DNA of 14,718 nt from an uncultured Collinsella sp. (GTDB lineage: Bacteria > Actinomycetota > Coriobacteriia > Coriobacteriales > Coriobacteriaceae), in assembly GCA_900549065.1 (NCBI GenBank), contig URNC01000032.1:1-14718 (forward strand). Direction: 5' to 3'. Below the pieces are notes generated by a model, which worked only from the letters and a program-made list of their open reading frames with translations, did not search any database and had not been told where the DNA came from. The stretch's first letter is position 1. Each line of letters starts with the position of its first letter. Shown piece after piece: positions 6,917 to 12,645 of the stretch. The position numbers and the translations under genes were made by a program.

Positions 6917-7148
6917 TGCATTTTTGGGAGTATTCAGCAAGCTCTTAAAAATGCATAACGTTGTGAATGGGCCGTAGTGGCCCGCGGGCGCCCATCGACA
7001 GCCCCTGTGGGCGGGCTATTGATGGACGGAGATGGCTGTCGCCGCGTTTTTGGTTTGCGACGGTCTACAACACTGCTGTAACCGCGTCGTTTTATCGTTT
7101 GTGATGGGGTCGTTGGGACCCACGGTGCTGAATACTCCGTTTTTTGCA
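6917..7148 (+). other. Intergenic inverted-repeat unit, candidate structured RNA or miniature mobile element
   Basis: This is the core of the 598-base gap between fucO and the M42 gene, and no convincing protein gene was found in the gap. Bases 6927-6939 (GGAGTATTCAGCA) are exactly complementary to 7126-7138, and TGCA occurs at both outer ends (6917-6920 and 7145-7148). The enclosed sequence holds further hairpins: 6969-6983 (GGGCC/GGCCC), 6992-7004 with 7013-7025 (12 of 13 pairs counting one G/U), 7058-7089 (TACA/TGTA, GGT/ACC, CGAC/GTCG with bulges) and 7107-7121 (GGGTC/GACCC). Bases 6917-6930 can instead pair with 6942-6955 (14 bp with two G/U pairs), which excludes the long-range stem. 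I do not recognise any known RNA family. It could equally be a repeat element. Confidence 0.5.
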
Positions 7149-7194
7149 CGGTCCAAGGTGGGGTACCCTGAGACGAAGTAAAAAGATGTCTCAT

Positions 7195-7224
7195 ATTTAT
7201 GCAGATACCGATAGGATTTATGCA
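7195..7224 (+). promoter_or_regulatory. Direct repeat ATTTATGCA, 21-bp period
   Basis: ATTTATGCA occurs at 7195-7203 and again at 7216-7224, two helical turns apart, in the AT-richest part of the leader before the M42 gene. Just upstream is a 6-bp hairpin, TGAGAC/GTCTCA (7169-7174 with 7188-7193). This suits a protein-binding site on one face of the helix, but no regulator can be named. Confidence 0.4.
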
Positions 7225-7299
7225 AGATTCGGGTTGTAAACCGTGCGCGTGCACAAAACCGGTGCGGGGACGTCGGGAGGCGGCTCGGCTCCTAGGGCA

Positions 7300-7320
7300 T
7301 TGACCGTGCAGAACGGTTAA
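7300..7320. promoter_or_regulatory. Dyad TTGACCGT / ACGGTTAA upstream of the M42 gene
   Basis: Bases 7300-7307 and 7313-7320 are complementary over 8 positions with one G/T pair, around GCAGA. The dyad contains TTGACC and runs into TAAAAT (7318-7323), which look like -35 and -10 boxes but are only 12 bases apart. It may be an operator overlapping a promoter whose exact boxes I cannot fix. Confidence 0.35.
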
Positions 7321-7359
7321 AATCAGGACTCGGTCTTAGTTTTACTTGGAAGGATGCAT

Positions 7360-8403
7360 ATGGCTTCTAATGTTGATGCTTCTCTAGAGGGGACGCTCTC
7401 CTATATCGCGGGACAGCTTAAGACGCTGACTTCTATCGCCTCGCCTACGGGCTATACCCGTGCGGCGACTGATTATCTAATGGAAACGTTGCGCGATATG
7501 GGCTTTGGCCCCGAGCGTTCTAACAAGGGCAATGTGCTCGTTGAGCTTGGTGGTGAGGGCGAGCCGCTCGTGTTGGCGAGCCATGTCGATACCCTGGGCG
7601 CCATGGTGCGCTCCATTAAGGACAATGGTCGCCTGCGCCCCACGACGCTCGGCGGGCATCAGTGGTCTACGGCCGATGGCGAGAACTGCACCGTCTACAC
7701 GCGCGACGGCAATGTCTACACGGGCGTGGTTCTTAACACCGAGCCTTCGGCGCACGTGGCCGACGAGCCGGTCAAGACCATCGAGAAGAACATGGAGATC
7801 TTGCTCGACGAGAACGTCGACAGCAAGGACGATGTGCTCGAGCTGGGTATTCAGACCGGCGACATCATCGCTATGGATCCTCGCACGACGGTGACGGAGA
7901 GCGGCTACATTAAGAGCCGCTTCCTGGATGACAAGCTATCGGCCGCCATTTTGCTGGGCTTGGCGCGTGCCGTCGCCGCTGGCGAGATGACGCTTTCGCG
8001 TAAGGTTTCGCTGCTCTTTACCGTGTACGAGGAGGTGGGCCACGGCGGCGCCTTCGTGCCGGCCGACACGCGCGAGATGATTAGCGTTGACATGGGTTGC
8101 GTGGGCGATGACCTGGGCTGCACCGAGCGCATGGTGTCGATCTGCGCCAAGGATTCGGGCGGTCCGTACAACTACGACCTGGTGACCACGCTGTCCAATA
8201 TCGCGCGCGAGCTTGAGCTCGATTACGCTATCGACGTGTACCCGCATTACGGCTCGGACGTTGAGGCCACGCTTTCCGCCGGCTACGACATCCGTCACGG
8301 CCTGATCGGCCCCGGCGTGTACGCGAGCCACAACTACGAGCGCAGCCACATGGACGGCGTGCGCAACACTTACGAGCTGGTTCGCGCCTACGTTCAGCGC
8401 TAA
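7360..8403 (+). CDS. M42 family metallopeptidase (aminopeptidase)
   Basis: The 347-residue protein has the M42 (FrvX / glutamyl-aminopeptidase-like) arrangement of two-metal ligands. These are SHVDTLG with H75 and D77, the FLDDK aspartate pair at D190-D191, the catalytic and ligand pair E224-E225 in VYEEVGHGG, D244 in SVDMG, and H324 in YASHNYERSH near the C-terminus. M42 enzymes form large cytoplasmic tetrahedral assemblies that remove N-terminal residues from peptides. The specificity here is not readable. The ATG at 7360 is preferred over the in-frame ATG at 7354 because GGAAGG (7348-7353) touches the latter directly but lies 6 bases from 7360. The gene stands alone, with a 598-base leader region and convergent mnmA downstream. 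Confidence 0.9.
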   Translation: MASNVDASLEGTLSYIAGQLKTLTSIASPTGYTRAATDYLMETLRDMGFGPERSNKGNVLVELGGEGEPLVLASHVDTLGAMVRSIKDNGRLRPTTLGGHQWSTADGENCTVYTRDGNVYTGVVLNTEPSAHVADEPVKTIEKNMEILLDENVDSKDDVLELGIQTGDIIAMDPRTTVTESGYIKSRFLDDKLSAAILLGLARAVAAGEMTLSRKVSLLFTVYEEVGHGGAFVPADTREMISVDMGCVGDDLGCTERMVSICAKDSGGPYNYDLVTTLSNIARELELDYAIDVYPHYGSDVEATLSAGYDIRHGLIGPGVYASHNYERSHMDGVRNTYELVRAYVQR

Positions 8404-8411
8404 CGATGCAG

Positions 8412-8447
8412 CGGCCTCGGCTGATACGGCAGTACCGACCGAGGCCG
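8412..8447 (+). terminator. Hairpin after the M42 gene, weak terminator
   Basis: CGGCCTCGG (8412-8420) and CCGAGGCCG (8439-8447) form a perfect 9-bp stem with an 18-base loop, 8 bases after the stop. What follows is TCCTCTCT rather than a clean T-run, so termination may be incomplete or shared with the palindrome that follows. Confidence 0.5.
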
Positions 8448-8455
8448 TCCTCTCT

Positions 8456-8524
8456 AAGTTGCGGTGAAATAGGGACTGTTTGGCGGTTTTAAACGCTTAA
8501 ACAGTCCCTATTTCACCGCAACTT
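8456..8524. repeat. Perfect 26-bp palindrome between convergent genes (element D)
   Basis: Bases 8456-8481 and 8499-8524 are perfectly complementary over 26 positions, with a 17-base loop containing GCGG and CGC. The 5' arm reads AAGTTGCGGTGAAATAGGGA then CTGTTT, so it carries the GGGAC core. It lies between the M42 gene and mnmA, which face each other, and ends 15 bases from the mnmA stop. There is no T-run on either side. It may block transcription from both directions or be a passenger repeat. Confidence 0.9.
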
Positions 8525-8539
8525 ATGAAGGGGATGTGA

Positions 8540-9640
8540 CTACTTGATGGCGCCGGTCACCGTGCCGCCGCCGAGGACGATGTCGCCGCGGTAGACTACA
8601 ACGGCTTGGCCGGGGGCGATGGCTCGCTGCGGCTCGTCAAAAGTCAGCAGCATTTGCCCGTCGGCGCCACGTGTAAGGGTCGCTGCCTGGTCCTTTTGAC
8701 GGTAGCGGTACTTGGCGCCCACGCGAATGCCGCCGGACGTGAGCTCTGCCTCCATGCGGTCGGCAGGGGCGCTCCAGATCCAGTCGTTGGCCGTGAGCGC
8801 CGCGGCGGTCAGATCTTCCGCCTCGCCCAGATGTACGGTGTTGCTGGCGGCATCGACGCCCGTTACGTACACGGGATGGGCCATCGCGACGCCCAGGCCC
8901 TTGCGCTGGCCGATGGTGTAGCGCAGCGCGCCATTGTGGCGCCCGACCACGCTGCCGTCGCGCCACACAATGTCGCCCGGTGCAGCGGGATGTCCGCAGC
9001 GGCGCTCGATATAGCCCGCGTAGTCATCGTCTGGAATAAAGCAGATGTCCTCGCTTTCGGCCTTCTTGGCGTTGGTAAAGCCCTGCTCGGCGGCTATGCG
9101 GCGCACGTCGCGCTCTTTGTCTAGGCCTGCCAGCGGAAAGATCGTGTGCGCCAGGCGCTCCTGCGTAAGCGAATACAAAAAGTAGCTTTGGTCCTTTTTG
9201 GGATCTTCGCCGCGATGTAGCTGCCAGGTGCCGTCTGCCGCCTGGCTTGTTTTGGCGTAATGTCCCGTTGCGATGTAGTCGCAGCCCATGTCCAGCGCCG
9301 CATCGAGCAGCGCGCCAAACTTAATGTGGCGGTTGCAGATAATGCACGGGTTGGGCGTCAGCCCCTCCTGGTAGGCGTTCACAAAGCGCTCGATAACGCT
9401 GTGGTCGAACGTCTGCTGCAGGTCGAGCACATGATGGGGGATCCCCAGGCGCTCGGCGACCGCCTTCGCGTCGGCGATGTCGCGGTCGACTTTGCTCATG
9501 CCCGTGGCGGGGTCGGGTGCGGGGCAGGTGAGGCGCATGGTGGCGCCGACGCATTCGTAGCCCTGGCTTTTGAGCAGGTACGCGGTCACGCTGGAATCGA
9601 CGCCGCCGCTCATGGCGACGAGCACGCGCTTGTTGTGCAT
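8540..9640 (-). CDS. mnmA: tRNA-specific 2-thiouridylase MnmA
   Basis: The 366-residue protein is a full-length MnmA. It activates U34 of Lys, Glu and Gln tRNAs with ATP and inserts sulfur to give 2-thiouridine, taking the sulfur from a cysteine desulfurase. The PP-loop SGGVDSS is at residues 11-17. The catalytic pair is C102 in NPCIICNRHIKFG and C200 in SEDICFIPD, matching the family's two reactive cysteines; an extra C99 lies three residues before C102. GHYAK and the ending GDIVLGGGTV are also typical. The ATG at 9638-9640 has AAGGAG about 9 bases upstream. It follows cysK on the same strand, but a terminator-like hairpin stands between them and an extended -10 box precedes that hairpin, so it probably has its own promoter. 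Confidence 0.97.
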   Translation of the reverse strand: MHNKRVLVAMSGGVDSSVTAYLLKSQGYECVGATMRLTCPAPDPATGMSKVDRDIADAKAVAERLGIPHHVLDLQQTFDHSVIERFVNAYQEGLTPNPCIICNRHIKFGALLDAALDMGCDYIATGHYAKTSQAADGTWQLHRGEDPKKDQSYFLYSLTQERLAHTIFPLAGLDKERDVRRIAAEQGFTNAKKAESEDICFIPDDDYAGYIERRCGHPAAPGDIVWRDGSVVGRHNGALRYTIGQRKGLGVAMAHPVYVTGVDAASNTVHLGEAEDLTAAALTANDWIWSAPADRMEAELTSGGIRVGAKYRYRQKDQAATLTRGADGQMLLTFDEPQRAIAPGQAVVVYRGDIVLGGGTVTGAIK

Positions 9641-9669
9641 GGGGAGGTTCTCCTTGGTGGCATGTGGCC

Positions 9670-9708
9670 AAAAAAGAAAAGCGGCGCGGGAGGCTGGTTC
9701 CGCGCCGC
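9670..9708 (-). terminator. Intrinsic terminator in front of mnmA
   Basis: On the minus strand, GCGGCGCGG (9708-9700) pairs perfectly with CCGCGCCGC (9689-9681) across a 10-base loop, followed by TTTTCTTTTTT (9680-9670). The T-run ends 29 bases before the mnmA start codon. It would stop transcripts arriving from cysK, and could act as an attenuator for a transcript starting just upstream. Confidence 0.85.
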
Positions 9709-9712
9709 AGAC

Positions 9713-9721
9713 ATTGTAGCA
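9713..9721 (-). promoter_or_regulatory. Extended -10 element of the probable mnmA promoter
   Basis: The minus strand reads TGCTACAAT here: TACAAT (9718-9713) preceded by the TGn extension. No good -35 is seen at 17 bases (TCCCAC), which extended -10 promoters can tolerate. The expected start site, about 6-7 bases downstream, falls at the outer edge of the terminator stem. Confidence 0.55.
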
Positions 9722-9731
9722 AGTTCGGACG

Positions 9732-9754
9732 TCTCGTGGGACACCCTAACGAGA
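9732..9754. repeat. Small palindrome with GGGAC core (element G)
   Basis: TCTCGT (9732-9737) and ACGAGA (9749-9754) flank GGGACACCCTA, in which GGG and CCC can also pair. The shape (arm, GGGACA..CCC, arm) resembles element C. It overlaps the position where a -35 box of the mnmA promoter would lie, so it could be an operator instead. Confidence 0.5.
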
Positions 9755-9796
9755 TGGGCTCAGGCAGCCAGAAGAGAGGGTAGACCGGCGTGCCTT

Positions 9797-9821
9797 GGGC
9801 CCATCGACAAGTGACGGGCCC
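9797..9821 (-). terminator. GGGCCC hairpin directly after the cysK stop
   Basis: GGGCCC at 9797-9802 and 9816-9821 can pair across 13 bases, touching the cysK stop codon. No T-run follows on the minus strand, so on its own it is a weak candidate. The stronger terminator is at 9670-9708. Confidence 0.3.
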
Positions 9822-10760
9822 TTAGTCCTGGAAGAGCGCCGTGGACAGGTAACGCTCACCGGTGTCGGCGAGCAGCGCCACGATGGTCTTGCCCTCGTTC
9901 TCGGGGCGCTTGGCCAGCTGCAGTGCGGCCCACACGGCGGCGCCGGACGAAATGCCTACGAGCACGCCCTCCTTGTGGCCCACGGCGCGGCCGGTCGCAA
10001 AGGCGTCGTCGTTCTCGACGGGGATGATCTCGTCATAGACCTGGGTGTCGAGGACGTCGGGCACAAAACCGGCGCCGATACCCTGGATCTTGTGCGGGCC
10101 GGCCTGGCCCTTGGAGAGCACCGGGGAGGTAGCGGGCTCGACGGCGACGACCTGAATCTCGGGGTTCTGCTCCTTGAGGAACTCGCCCACGCCGGTCACG
10201 GTGCCGCCGGTGCCGACGCCGGCGACGAAGATGTCGACCTTGCCGTCGGTGTCATCCCAGATCTCGGGGCCGGTCGTGGCCTTGTGGATGGCGGGGTTGG
10301 CGGGGTTCACAAACTGGCCGGCGATGATGCTGTTAGGCGTCTCCTTCTGCAGCTCCTCGGCCTTGGCGATGGCGCCCTTCATGCCCTTGGAACCGTCGGT
10401 GAGCACGAGCTGTGCGCCATATGCCTGCATAAGCTTGCGGCGTTCGACGGACATAGTCTCGGGCATGGTGATGATCACCTTGTAGCCGCGAGCCGCCGCC
10501 ACCGAGGCGATGCCGACGCCGGTGTTGCCGCTCGTGGGCTCGATGATGGTGTAGTCGCCGCCGCGCACGAGCTTGCCTGCCTTCTCGGCCTCGTCAATCA
10601 TGTTCTTGGCGACGCGGTCTTTAACGGATCCGGCGGGGTTGAAGTATTCCAGTTTGACGAGCACGCGAGCCTTGAGGTCCTCGTCGGCCTCAAAGTGGGT
10701 GAGCTCCAGAAGCGGGGTGTGGCCGATAAGCTGATCGATGGACGTGTAAACCTTGCTCAT
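9822..10760 (-). CDS. cysK: Cysteine synthase A (O-acetylserine sulfhydrylase)
   Basis: The 312-residue protein is a full-length CysK. It is a cytoplasmic pyridoxal-phosphate enzyme that makes L-cysteine from O-acetylserine and sulfide. The PLP lysine is K47 in NPAGSVKDR. The substrate loop TSGNTG is at 76-81, the phosphate-binding loop is GVGTGGT, and GISSGAA comes later. MPETMSVERR and QFVNPANP are typical of CysK rather than of cystathionine beta-synthase. The ATG at 10758-10760 has GGAGG about 6 bases upstream. It faces away from an Rrf2 regulator 253 bases off, and its promoter sits inside an inverted repeat, suggesting control by that regulator in response to cysteine or its precursor. 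Confidence 0.96.
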   Translation of the reverse strand: MSKVYTSIDQLIGHTPLLELTHFEADEDLKARVLVKLEYFNPAGSVKDRVAKNMIDEAEKAGKLVRGGDYTIIEPTSGNTGVGIASVAAARGYKVIITMPETMSVERRKLMQAYGAQLVLTDGSKGMKGAIAKAEELQKETPNSIIAGQFVNPANPAIHKATTGPEIWDDTDGKVDIFVAGVGTGGTVTGVGEFLKEQNPEIQVVAVEPATSPVLSKGQAGPHKIQGIGAGFVPDVLDTQVYDEIIPVENDDAFATGRAVGHKEGVLVGISSGAAVWAALQLAKRPENEGKTIVALLADTGERYLSTALFQD

Positions 10761-10818
10761 GGTGAACCTCCAAAGTGTTCAAGTTGCTGGTTGCCGTGTG
10801 GTTTTACGGTGTGTCTAG

Positions 10819-10858
10819 CAGCTAAACCCATAAACCTTATAGGTTGTTCGTTTAGCTG
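10819..10858. promoter_or_regulatory. Inverted repeat around the cysK -10, candidate Rrf2 operator
   Basis: CAGCTAAAC (10819-10827) and GTTTAGCTG (10850-10858) are perfect 9-base inverted copies 22 bases apart. Between them is the smaller dyad AACC-TTATA-GGTT (10833-10845), which covers the -10 box. The position between two divergent genes suits repression of cysK. Assignment to the Rrf2 protein is inference. Confidence 0.5.
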
Positions 10859-10865
10859 TTGGCAA
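10836..10865 (-). promoter_or_regulatory. cysK promoter
   Basis: On the minus strand, TTGCCA (10865-10860) is followed after 18 bases by TATAAG (10841-10836), a good sigma-70-type pair. The expected start lies about 70 bases before the cysK start codon. Confidence 0.6.
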
Positions 10866-10971
10866 GCATAGTAGACACTAAAGCCTAGTAATGCAATAGG
10901 AAATAGAAGATTATTACGAGTCGATTAACCATCTTGATCGGAACGGGTATTTTCAAACCCATTTTTTCGGC

Positions 10972-10977
10972 TAGAAT
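10972..10977 (+). promoter_or_regulatory. Possible -10 box of the Rrf2 gene
   Basis: TAGAAT lies 36 bases before the Rrf2 start. The -35 region is AT-rich (ATTTTC near 10949) without a clear match. A small dyad, TTTCGG (10965-10970) and CCGAAA (10995-11000), brackets the expected start site and could serve autoregulation. Confidence 0.35.
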
Positions 10978-11013
10978 TTCAACGGACTAAAAGACCGAAA
11001 GGCAGCACTATAT

Positions 11014-11442
11014 ATGTTGGTTTCTACTAAGGGCAGGTACGCCCTGCGCGTTATGGTCGATCTGGCCGAGCACCAGGCGGCCGGTCGCATCCCGCTCAAA
11101 GAGATCGCGGCGCGACAGGGGATTTCCGAGAAATATCTCGAGAACATCTTGGCTACGCTCGTGCGCGCCAACATGCTTTCGGGCATGCGTGGCAAGGGCG
11201 GCGGCTATGTGCTCACGCGTCCGCCCGAGCAGTACACGGTGGGCGAGATCCTGCGCCTGACCGAGGGTAGTCTGGCGCCGGTCGCCTGCCTGGATGGCGA
11301 CTGCAAGGGCTGCTCGCGCTCGGATGAGTGCCCCACGCTCGATGTGTGGAAGAACCTGGACAAGCTCATCAACGACTACCTCGACGGCGTGACGCTCGAC
11401 CAGCTCGTCGCCCCCAGCGAAGGCTACGACTACGTCATCTAG
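11014..11442 (+). CDS. Rrf2 family transcriptional regulator (IscR/CymR-like)
   Basis: The 142-residue protein has the Rrf2 layout. A winged-helix N-terminal half begins STKGRYALRVMVDLA, with recognition region GISEKYLENILATLVRANML and the wing GMRGKGGGYVLTRP. A regulatory part contains C92, C97, C100 and C106 (in ACLDGDCKGCSRSDECPTLDVW), then a dimerisation helix. IscR holds a 2Fe-2S cluster with three cysteines at 92, 98 and 104, so the cysteines here may hold a cluster. CymR of Bacillus has none, yet controls cysteine genes and binds CysK. Gene context, divergent from cysK, points to sulfur control; the cysteines point to iron-sulfur or redox sensing. GAAAGG at 10997-11002 is 11 bases before the ATG, a long spacing. 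Confidence 0.88.
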   Translation: MLVSTKGRYALRVMVDLAEHQAAGRIPLKEIAARQGISEKYLENILATLVRANMLSGMRGKGGGYVLTRPPEQYTVGEILRLTEGSLAPVACLDGDCKGCSRSDECPTLDVWKNLDKLINDYLDGVTLDQLVAPSEGYDYVI

Positions 11443-11447
11443 CCCAC

Positions 11448-11478
11448 CTGCCATTTGGGGACGGGGTGGAAATGGTAG
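11448..11478. repeat. Intergenic palindrome with GGGGACGGGG core (element E)
   Basis: CTGCCATTT (11448-11456) pairs with AAATGGTAG (11470-11478) over 9 positions, one of them G/U, around the loop GGGGACGGGGTGG. It starts 5 bases after the Rrf2 stop. The centre TTTGGGGACGGGG matches element B, while the outer arms differ. Confidence 0.75.
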
Positions 11479-11513
11479 ATTTTCTTGCCCTCTGAGGATT
11501 GACAAATAAGAAG

Positions 11514-11546
11514 GCCGCCCATTTTTGCGATGGGCGGCTTCGTTTT
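11514..11546 (+). terminator. Terminator after the Rrf2 gene
   Basis: GCCGCCCAT (11514-11522) and ATGGGCGGC (11530-11538) form a perfect 9-bp stem with loop TTTTGCG, followed by TTCGTTTT. It stands between the Rrf2 gene and the convergent holin-like gene. AAGAAGG on the other side gives only a weak T-run for the minus strand. Confidence 0.85.
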
Positions 11547-11581
11547 GGGCTGTTTAGACGGACACGGTCGGAATGGCCGTT

Positions 11582-11947
11582 TTAATCCTCGGCGATGCTG
11601 TCGAGGATGCTGCGCGTGATGGATACCAGGATACTGCCCATAAAGGCCGATCCAAAGCTGGCGATGGAGATGCCCGCGCCCAGCAGATTGACCGACAGGT
11701 AGCTGGCCAGCTCGAGCATAAAGCTGTTGACTACGAGCTGAAAAACACCAAGCGTAATAATAGTGAGCGGCAGTGAGATGACGGTCAGGAACGGCTTGAC
11801 GAGCGAATCGACAATGTTCAGGAACAGTCCCACAAAGGCAAAGCAGACCCAGGCGTCGGCCATGCCGAAGGGCTGAATGCCGGGGACGAGAAACGTTGCG
11901 ATCGCGATGGCGATCGAGGTGAAGAGCCAGTTAAGCATAAAGCGCAT
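11582..11947 (-). CDS. Phage holin family 4 / DUF360-like small membrane protein
   Basis: The 121-residue, strongly hydrophobic protein resembles the PF04020 group (mycobacterial four-segment phage holin superfamily, YvlD-like). It starts MRFMLNWLFTSIAIAIATFLVPGI, has the conserved middle FVGLFLNIVDSLVKPFLTVI followed by PLTIITLGVFQLVVN, and has a last hydrophobic segment before a short acidic end. Four membrane segments fit. Despite the name, most chromosomal members are ordinary envelope proteins of unknown role, and no phage genes surround this one. The start has AAGGA about 8 bases upstream. It converges with the Rrf2 gene across a terminator. Confidence 0.85.
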   Translation of the reverse strand: MRFMLNWLFTSIAIAIATFLVPGIQPFGMADAWVCFAFVGLFLNIVDSLVKPFLTVISLPLTIITLGVFQLVVNSFMLELASYLSVNLLGAGISIASFGSAFMGSILVSITRSILDSIAED

Positions 11948-12271
11948 GGCGTGAATCCTTTCTTGCGCCGGGGTTGCTGGCGTCGCGTGAAGCGGCTTGC
12001 GGCGGCGACCTGGATGGTTGCGCGGGCGCGCCGCGGTGTTTGGGCGCCCATTGTCTCAAATATTCGTGGAGCTTACGTGCGCATACGGTTTCTAAACGGC
12101 GTTCGTCCTGAAAAACGCGCCGCTGGCAGAGAGTCTTGTCGCTTTAGTTTGGTGGTCTGCTACACTGCTACGGGCAAAAGCCACAGGCGTTGCCCTATTG
12201 CATAGAACGGGCGAACGATGCCCGATGTCAGTATCAACTTCGATGCCTTTTGGCGGGTTTGGCGGTGATCG
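11948..12271. other. 324-base divergent intergenic region
   Basis: This gap separates the holin-like gene (minus) from the YerC-like gene (plus). The half nearest the holin-like gene is very GC-rich and shows no convincing gene or promoter boxes. The other half holds the promoter described at 12136-12166 and two small leader hairpins: GGGCAA/TTGCCC (12172-12177 with 12190-12195) and CGGGC/GCCCG (12208-12212 with 12220-12224). No RNA family was recognised. Confidence 0.5.
12136..12166 (+). promoter_or_regulatory. Probable promoter of the YerC-like gene
   Basis: TTGTCG (12136-12141) is followed after 19 bases by TACACT (12161-12166), preceded by TGC as an extended -10. The leader to the start codon would be about 100 bases. 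The box TGCTACACT closely resembles TGCTACAAT in front of mnmA. Confidence 0.5.
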
Positions 12272-12571
12272 ATGAATATCGAGAACATGTTTGACAAGCC
12301 TGATGTCAAGCAGCTGGTCCACGCATTTAGCCTTTTGGACGACGAGAAGGATATCCAGGCGTTTTTGACCGATATCTGCACGCCGCGCGAGATTTGCGAT
12401 CTTTCGCAACGCCTGCAGGTCGCGCGTTATCTGGATGAGGGCGAGCCCTATGTTGAGGTTCAGGCCCGCACGGGCGCTTCGTCCACCACGGTGAGCCGTG
12501 TTTCCAAGGCGCTCAACGGCGAGTACGGTGGCTATCGCAAGATCCTCATCAAGCTGGAGGATGGCGAGTAG
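12272..12571 (+). CDS. YerC/YecD family TrpR-related regulator
   Basis: The 99-residue protein has the TrpR-like helix-turn-helix fold of the YerC/YecD group. An N-terminal helical part (VHAFSLLDDEKDIQAFLTDI) is followed by CTPREICDLSQRLQVARYL, then the DNA-binding turn VQARTGASSTTVSRVSKAL and the tail GGYRKILIKL. TrpR itself uses tryptophan as co-repressor; the ligand of this group, if any, is not known to me. Length and motif order are typical. The ATG at 12272 has only a weak upstream GGCGG. It is a single-gene unit with a UUCG-loop terminator. Confidence 0.9.
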   Translation: MNIENMFDKPDVKQLVHAFSLLDDEKDIQAFLTDICTPREICDLSQRLQVARYLDEGEPYVEVQARTGASSTTVSRVSKALNGEYGGYRKILIKLEDGE

Positions 12572-12600
12572 GCCAACGGCAACAAACGAATCAGCTGGAG

Positions 12601-12623
12601 CCGCCCCTTCGGGGGCGGTTTTT
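12601..12623 (+). terminator. UUCG-loop terminator after the YerC-like gene
   Basis: CCGCCCC (12601-12607) and GGGGCGG (12612-12618) form a 7-bp stem capped by TTCG, followed by TTTTT. It lies 30 bases after the stop. Confidence 0.93.
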
Positions 12624-12645
12624 GTGTGTCGAAAATTGATTCCCT

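Noticed and set aside
7150..7170. T-box-like GGTGGGGTACC near the M42 leader
   Set aside because: The conserved T-box antiterminator core and specifier stem are not present, and an aminopeptidase is not a usual target.
6934..7254. Minus-strand frames of 69-106 codons in the fucO-M42 gap
   Set aside because: No Shine-Dalgarno, no recognisable motif, and they run through the inverted-repeat arms.
9796..9821. GGGCCC pair as the main cysK terminator
   Set aside because: Only 6 bp and no T-run; kept as a weak feature, with 9670-9708 as the real terminator.
9795..10871. 358-codon open frame antisense to cysK
   Set aside because: Shadow of cysK with no ribosome site and no domain.
11582..11947. 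Prophage remnant suggested by a holin-like protein
   Set aside because: No integrase, endolysin or structural genes nearby; PF04020-type proteins are common chromosomal genes.
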